Of a stretch of DNA of 6,481 nt, positions 4,254 through 6,481 are shown in pieces; positions within the stretch are counted from its first letter, which is position 1, and every line of letters begins with the position of its first letter. Origin of the DNA: Armatimonadota bacterium (GTDB lineage Bacteria > Armatimonadota > Armatimonadia > Armatimonadales > Armatimonadaceae); the NCBI GenBank assembly GCA_014380985.1, contig JACMIU010000319.1, forward strand, positions 1 to 6,481, given 5' to 3'. A program made the translations under genes and the position numbers. The notes below the pieces were generated by a model that did no database searches, was not told the origin of the DNA, and saw only the letters and a list, made by a program, of their open reading frames with translations.

Positions 4254-5351
4254 ATGCAAGAAAACTTTTACGCGCTACTTGGCGTATCCCCCACCGCGGG
4301 CGAGGACGAAATCCGCCGCGCTTACCGCGATCTTGTCGCCGAGGCGATGGACGACCAGCCCCGCTTTCAGGCACTGTCGGAAGCGTTCGAGGTGCTGAAA
4401 GACCCTCAGCGTCGCCTCGCCTACGATCAGAAACGTACCGCGCTTGCCATTATTCCGAATGCCCAGAAGGTCGCGGACGCAAACGCCACAGGCGCGTTTG
4501 TGTCGCCGTCTACCGGGATTGCCCTGCCGACCGTTTGTCCGATTAGCCTGTCGCCCTGCCCTTTGAAAACCGGCAATATAGTGCCGGACGAAGGCTTTTG
4601 CCCCGAATGCGGCGTACTAATCGCATCGCTCGGTGCGAACGTGCCGGTGCTGAATACGGCGCGGACGCCGTACTTGGTGGACACCGCCGGGCGTGAGTAT
4701 CCGCTCCGTGTCGGCGACAACTTGGTCGGGCGCGAGGGCGCAGATGTCGTCCTGCCCGACAAGAGCGTTTCCCGTAGGCACGCGCAGTTCGACGTTCAAA
4801 AAAGCGGCGCGGTCACGCTAACCGAACTCGGCAGTACCAACGGCTCCCGGCGCGGCGCAACTCCGCTCGTGGCCAACCAAACCGTTGCGCTTTCCGACGG
4901 CGACGAACTGCGCTTCGGCGCGGTGCGCCTCACGGTGCGGATTCCCGAACCGGCGACGAAAGCGATTGGGGGAAGCGTTCCGGCATCCGCCTCCGCCCCG
5001 GTAATCGCACCCAAACCGCCTGCCGCGCTTCCGTCGAAACTCGGCGTACCGACCACGGGCGCACGGCTGACCGGAACCGGGGGCAACACGCTCACCTTTG
5101 CCATCGGGCAAGCCGCGGAAACCACGGTCGGACGCAAGCCCGAAAACGCACTCATCATCACCGGTGACGCTTACGTTTCGAGCAAACACGCCGTTATCGT
5201 CTACGAGAACAACCGATACAAGGTGATTGATGTCGGCTCTACGAACGGCACGCGCTGGAACGGGCGCAAACTCCTGCCGCAAGTCCCACAAACGCTCTCG
5301 GACGGGGACGAGATTGTTTTCGGGCAAACCGCGTTTTTGTTTTCGCTATGA
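4254..5351 (+). CDS. J-like domain, four-Cys cluster and tandem FHA domain protein
   Basis: A 365-aa cytosolic protein. Residues 3-60 (ENFYALLGVSPTAG to DPQRRLAYDQ) are clearly DnaJ-like, but the HPD tripeptide that stimulates DnaK is replaced by MDD (32-34) and the following loop is shortened. A probable zinc cluster follows: Cys95 and Cys102 (CPISLSPC), then Cys116 and Cys119 (CPEC). The first FHA domain (about 140-230) has GRE, SRRH (173-176) and GSTNG (193-197). An Ala/Pro-rich linker leads to the second FHA domain (about 275-365) with GRK, SSKH (309-312) and GSTNG (328-332). Both keep the Arg, Ser, His and Asn used to hold phosphothreonine, so it is probably an adaptor reading Ser/Thr kinase output. 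No kinase gene is in the window. The start at 4254 puts the J-like domain at the N-terminus as usual; an in-frame ATG at 4236 would add six residues but overlaps the likely -10 box. Neither start has a good ribosome-binding site. Cellular role unknown. Confidence 0.86.
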   Translation: MQENFYALLGVSPTAGEDEIRRAYRDLVAEAMDDQPRFQALSEAFEVLKDPQRRLAYDQKRTALAIIPNAQKVADANATGAFVSPSTGIALPTVCPISLSPCPLKTGNIVPDEGFCPECGVLIASLGANVPVLNTARTPYLVDTAGREYPLRVGDNLVGREGADVVLPDKSVSRRHAQFDVQKSGAVTLTELGSTNGSRRGATPLVANQTVALSDGDELRFGAVRLTVRIPEPATKAIGGSVPASASAPVIAPKPPAALPSKLGVPTTGARLTGTGGNTLTFAIGQAAETTVGRKPENALIITGDAYVSSKHAVIVYENNRYKVIDVGSTNGTRWNGRKLLPQVPQTLSDGDEIVFGQTAFLFSL

Positions 5352-5356
5352 CTCTA

Positions 5357-5383
5357 GAGCGACCGGGGCTATCCCGGTCGCTT
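5357..5383. terminator. Bidirectional hairpin terminator between convergent genes
   Basis: GCGACCGGG (5359-5367) and CCCGGTCGC (5373-5381) form a perfect 9-bp stem with a 5-nt loop, extended by an A-T pair and a G-T wobble. It begins 5 nt after the FHA gene stop and contains the last codons of the convergent nucleotidyltransferase, whose TAG lies at the loop edge (5369-5371). Neither side has a real T-run, so it may stop transcripts with Rho or by convergent polymerase collision, or only protect 3' ends. Confidence 0.5.
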
Positions 5384-6364
5384 CGACTCCACGCAAAGCC
5401 CGCCGAAGATCCCGTGCGACGACGAAACGGTAACGCCCGTGCCGACCACACTGTTCTCCAGATGCGTACCGGCTTTCACCGTCGCGCCATCCCAGAGAAT
5501 CGAGTTGACCACGGTTGCGCCCGGTTCCACTACGGCGTTCGCACCGACAATCGTGTAGTCGCGGATTTCGCCTTCAATCCTCGCGCCCGCGCACACGACG
5601 CACGTCTCGTTGACCATCTTCGCCCCCGTCGGCAGTTCGACGTTTACCTTGCCGTCTATTACGTCACGTTGCGACTGCCGGTAAATCGCTAAATTGCCAA
5701 CGTCTTTCCAGTAAGCGTTAGACGGCACGGACAACATCGGTTCGCCTGCCGCGAGTAAGGCGGGAAACACGTTGTTGCCGAAGCCGAAAAACGTGTCGGC
5801 GGGAATGTATTTGAACACCTTCGTCGAAAAAACATAGATGCCGGTGTTCGCGTTGTTGCTGAACGCTTCGCCCGGCTTCGGCTTTTCCTGAAAGCGCGTA
5901 ATAAAACCGTCGTCCCCGGCAACTACGATGCCGTATTCGGACGGGTCGTCTACGGGCGTTGTGCCGAGCGTCGCAGTCGCGCCCTTCTCTTTGTGAGCGC
6001 GAACAATCGCGCCAATATCGGTGTCGGTCAAATCGTCGCCGCCGATAACGAGGAACGTGTCATCGGGCGCGTCGGCGAAAAACGCCTCGCACCGCTTCAC
6101 GCCGCCCGCATCGCCCCACAGTTTATCTTCGCGGGAATAGTGGGCGCGAACGCCTTGCGCCGAGCCGTCGCCGAGCGATTCCTCGATACGGTGTCCGAGG
6201 TACTGGACGTTTACCATGATGTCGGTAAAGCCGTGCTTGCGGAGCAAGTCCACGAGGTGCCCCATCACCGGCTTTCCGACAATCGGAACCAATGGCTTGG
6301 GCAGGGAGCGCGTCAGGGGGTCAAGGCGCGAACCGATGCCCGCGCCTAAAATCATCGCTTTCAT
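5369..6364 (-). CDS. NDP-sugar nucleotidyltransferase with left-handed beta-helix tail
   Basis: A 331-aa cytosolic enzyme of the nucleotidyltransferase (NTP_transferase) family that joins a sugar 1-phosphate to an NTP, releasing pyrophosphate, to make an activated sugar for cell-wall, capsule or glycolipid synthesis. Visible are the N-terminal signature GAGIGSRLDPLTRSLPKPL (7-25) with Arg13 and Lys23 at the triphosphate site, WGDAGGVK (83-90) at the nucleobase loop, GGDD (108-111) binding the metal, QEKPKPG (159-165), NTGIYVF (173-179) and YWKDVGN (218-224). From about 245 to 318, hexapeptide-type repeats (AKMVNETCVV, ARIEGEI, ANAVVEPGATVV, ATVKAGT) indicate a left-handed beta-helix. This layout suits mannose-1-phosphate guanylyltransferase or glucose-1-phosphate thymidylyl/uridylyltransferase relatives; the base and sugar cannot be fixed. 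AGGA lies 8 nt before the ATG, and the first residues MKAMILGAG are exactly where the family begins. It ends convergent to the FHA gene, 17 nt apart. Confidence 0.9.
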   Translation of the reverse strand: MKAMILGAGIGSRLDPLTRSLPKPLVPIVGKPVMGHLVDLLRKHGFTDIMVNVQYLGHRIEESLGDGSAQGVRAHYSREDKLWGDAGGVKRCEAFFADAPDDTFLVIGGDDLTDTDIGAIVRAHKEKGATATLGTTPVDDPSEYGIVVAGDDGFITRFQEKPKPGEAFSNNANTGIYVFSTKVFKYIPADTFFGFGNNVFPALLAAGEPMLSVPSNAYWKDVGNLAIYRQSQRDVIDGKVNVELPTGAKMVNETCVVCAGARIEGEIRDYTIVGANAVVEPGATVVNSILWDGATVKAGTHLENSVVGTGVTVSSSHGIFGGLCVESKRPG

Positions 6365-6392
6365 ATTGTGTTTCCTGTTGTTTTGGATTGAA

Positions 6393-6418
6393 CCGCCATG
6401 ACGCCAAGAACGCCAAGT
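6393..6418. repeat. Short CGCCAAGA-type tandem intergenic repeat
   Basis: Three imperfect units, CCGCCATG, ACGCCAAGA and ACGCCAAGT, run head to tail with an 8-9 nt period. They are preceded by GGATTGAA and followed by an A/G-rich tract (6421-6436). From memory, closely similar strings recur between genes in various environmental bacteria. Here the repeat falls in the 5' region of the nucleotidyltransferase, between its ribosome-binding site and any upstream promoter. Function unknown. Confidence 0.5.
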
Positions 6419-6450
6419 TCAGAAAAGAGAAAAAAGTAACGATACCGAAA

Positions 6451-6468
6451 GCCGAGCGACCACGCGGC
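6451..6468. other. Weak GC-rich hairpin near the right edge
   Basis: GCC-GA-GCG (6451-6458) can pair with CGC-GGC (6463-6468) around an ACCA loop, giving six pairs with a two-base bulge. On the minus strand only TTT follows, so it is at best a poor terminator for a gene beyond the edge. Apart from this and the repeat, I see nothing firm in 6365-6481. A TATCGT at 6439-6444 on the minus strand is too weak to call a promoter. Confidence 0.2.
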
Positions 6469-6481
6469 AAGCCTCTTTCTA

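Noticed and set aside
5993..6401. + strand frames opposite the nucleotidyltransferase
   Set aside because: They are antisense to an enzyme with intact family motifs; no ribosome-binding site or recognisable domain.
1..6481. CRISPR array, insertion sequence, tRNA or rRNA gene
   Set aside because: No regularly spaced direct repeats, transposase-like frame, cloverleaf or rRNA-like sequence was seen on reading both strands.

Overview
The window is chromosomal, GC-rich bacterial DNA, packed with metabolic genes on both strands. Codons favour G/C at third positions, and Shine-Dalgarno sites vary from good (AGGA, GGAG) to absent. Several putative -10 boxes sit in the context GGTAtAaT. The gene mix (sugar-phosphate isomerase/epimerase plus 2-hydroxyacid dehydrogenase pair, a J-like/FHA protein, a ManC-like nucleotidyltransferase) and an intergenic CGCCAAGA-type repeat would fit a free-living bacterium of the Armatimonadota/Planctomycetota kind. 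That placement is a low-confidence inference; no phylogenetic marker is complete here.

Layout. 1-36 (-): first 12 codons of an RdgB/HAM1-type nucleotide pyrophosphatase, apparently leaderless. 71-922 (-): a DUF5984-like protein of unknown function. 923-1240: a control region with back-to-back promoters at about 946-1000, then on the + strand a leader ORF (1053-1157) packed with Phe, Tyr and Trp codons, alternative RNA stems, and an intrinsic terminator (1181-1213). 1241-2380 (+): class I DAHP synthase, the first enzyme of the shikimate pathway. 2377-3153 and 3166-4203 (-): a two-gene operon, a D-2-hydroxyacid dehydrogenase followed by a TIM-barrel sugar phosphate isomerase/epimerase. 4204-4253: divergent promoter region. 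4254-5351 (+): a J-like domain (no HPD motif), a four-Cys cluster and two FHA domains. 5357-5383: hairpin at a convergent junction. 5369-6364 (-): NDP-sugar nucleotidyltransferase with a left-handed beta-helix tail. 6365-6481: upstream region with a short tandem repeat and a weak hairpin.

The standout is the unit at about 983-2380. A short peptide containing YPGFAFAYGYYYFPW lies directly upstream of a terminator, which in turn lies directly upstream of DAHP synthase. The RNA segment just after the aromatic codons can pair with the 5' arm of the terminator, as expected for a ribosome-mediated transcription attenuator that reads Phe-, Tyr- and Trp-tRNA charging together. This is inferred from sequence, but coding content, position and pairing all agree.

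The other genes have no obvious link to aromatic synthesis. The dehydrogenase and isomerase probably work together on a sugar-acid or polyol route, the nucleotidyltransferase supplies an activated sugar for glycan synthesis, and the FHA protein is probably a phosphothreonine-reading adaptor.
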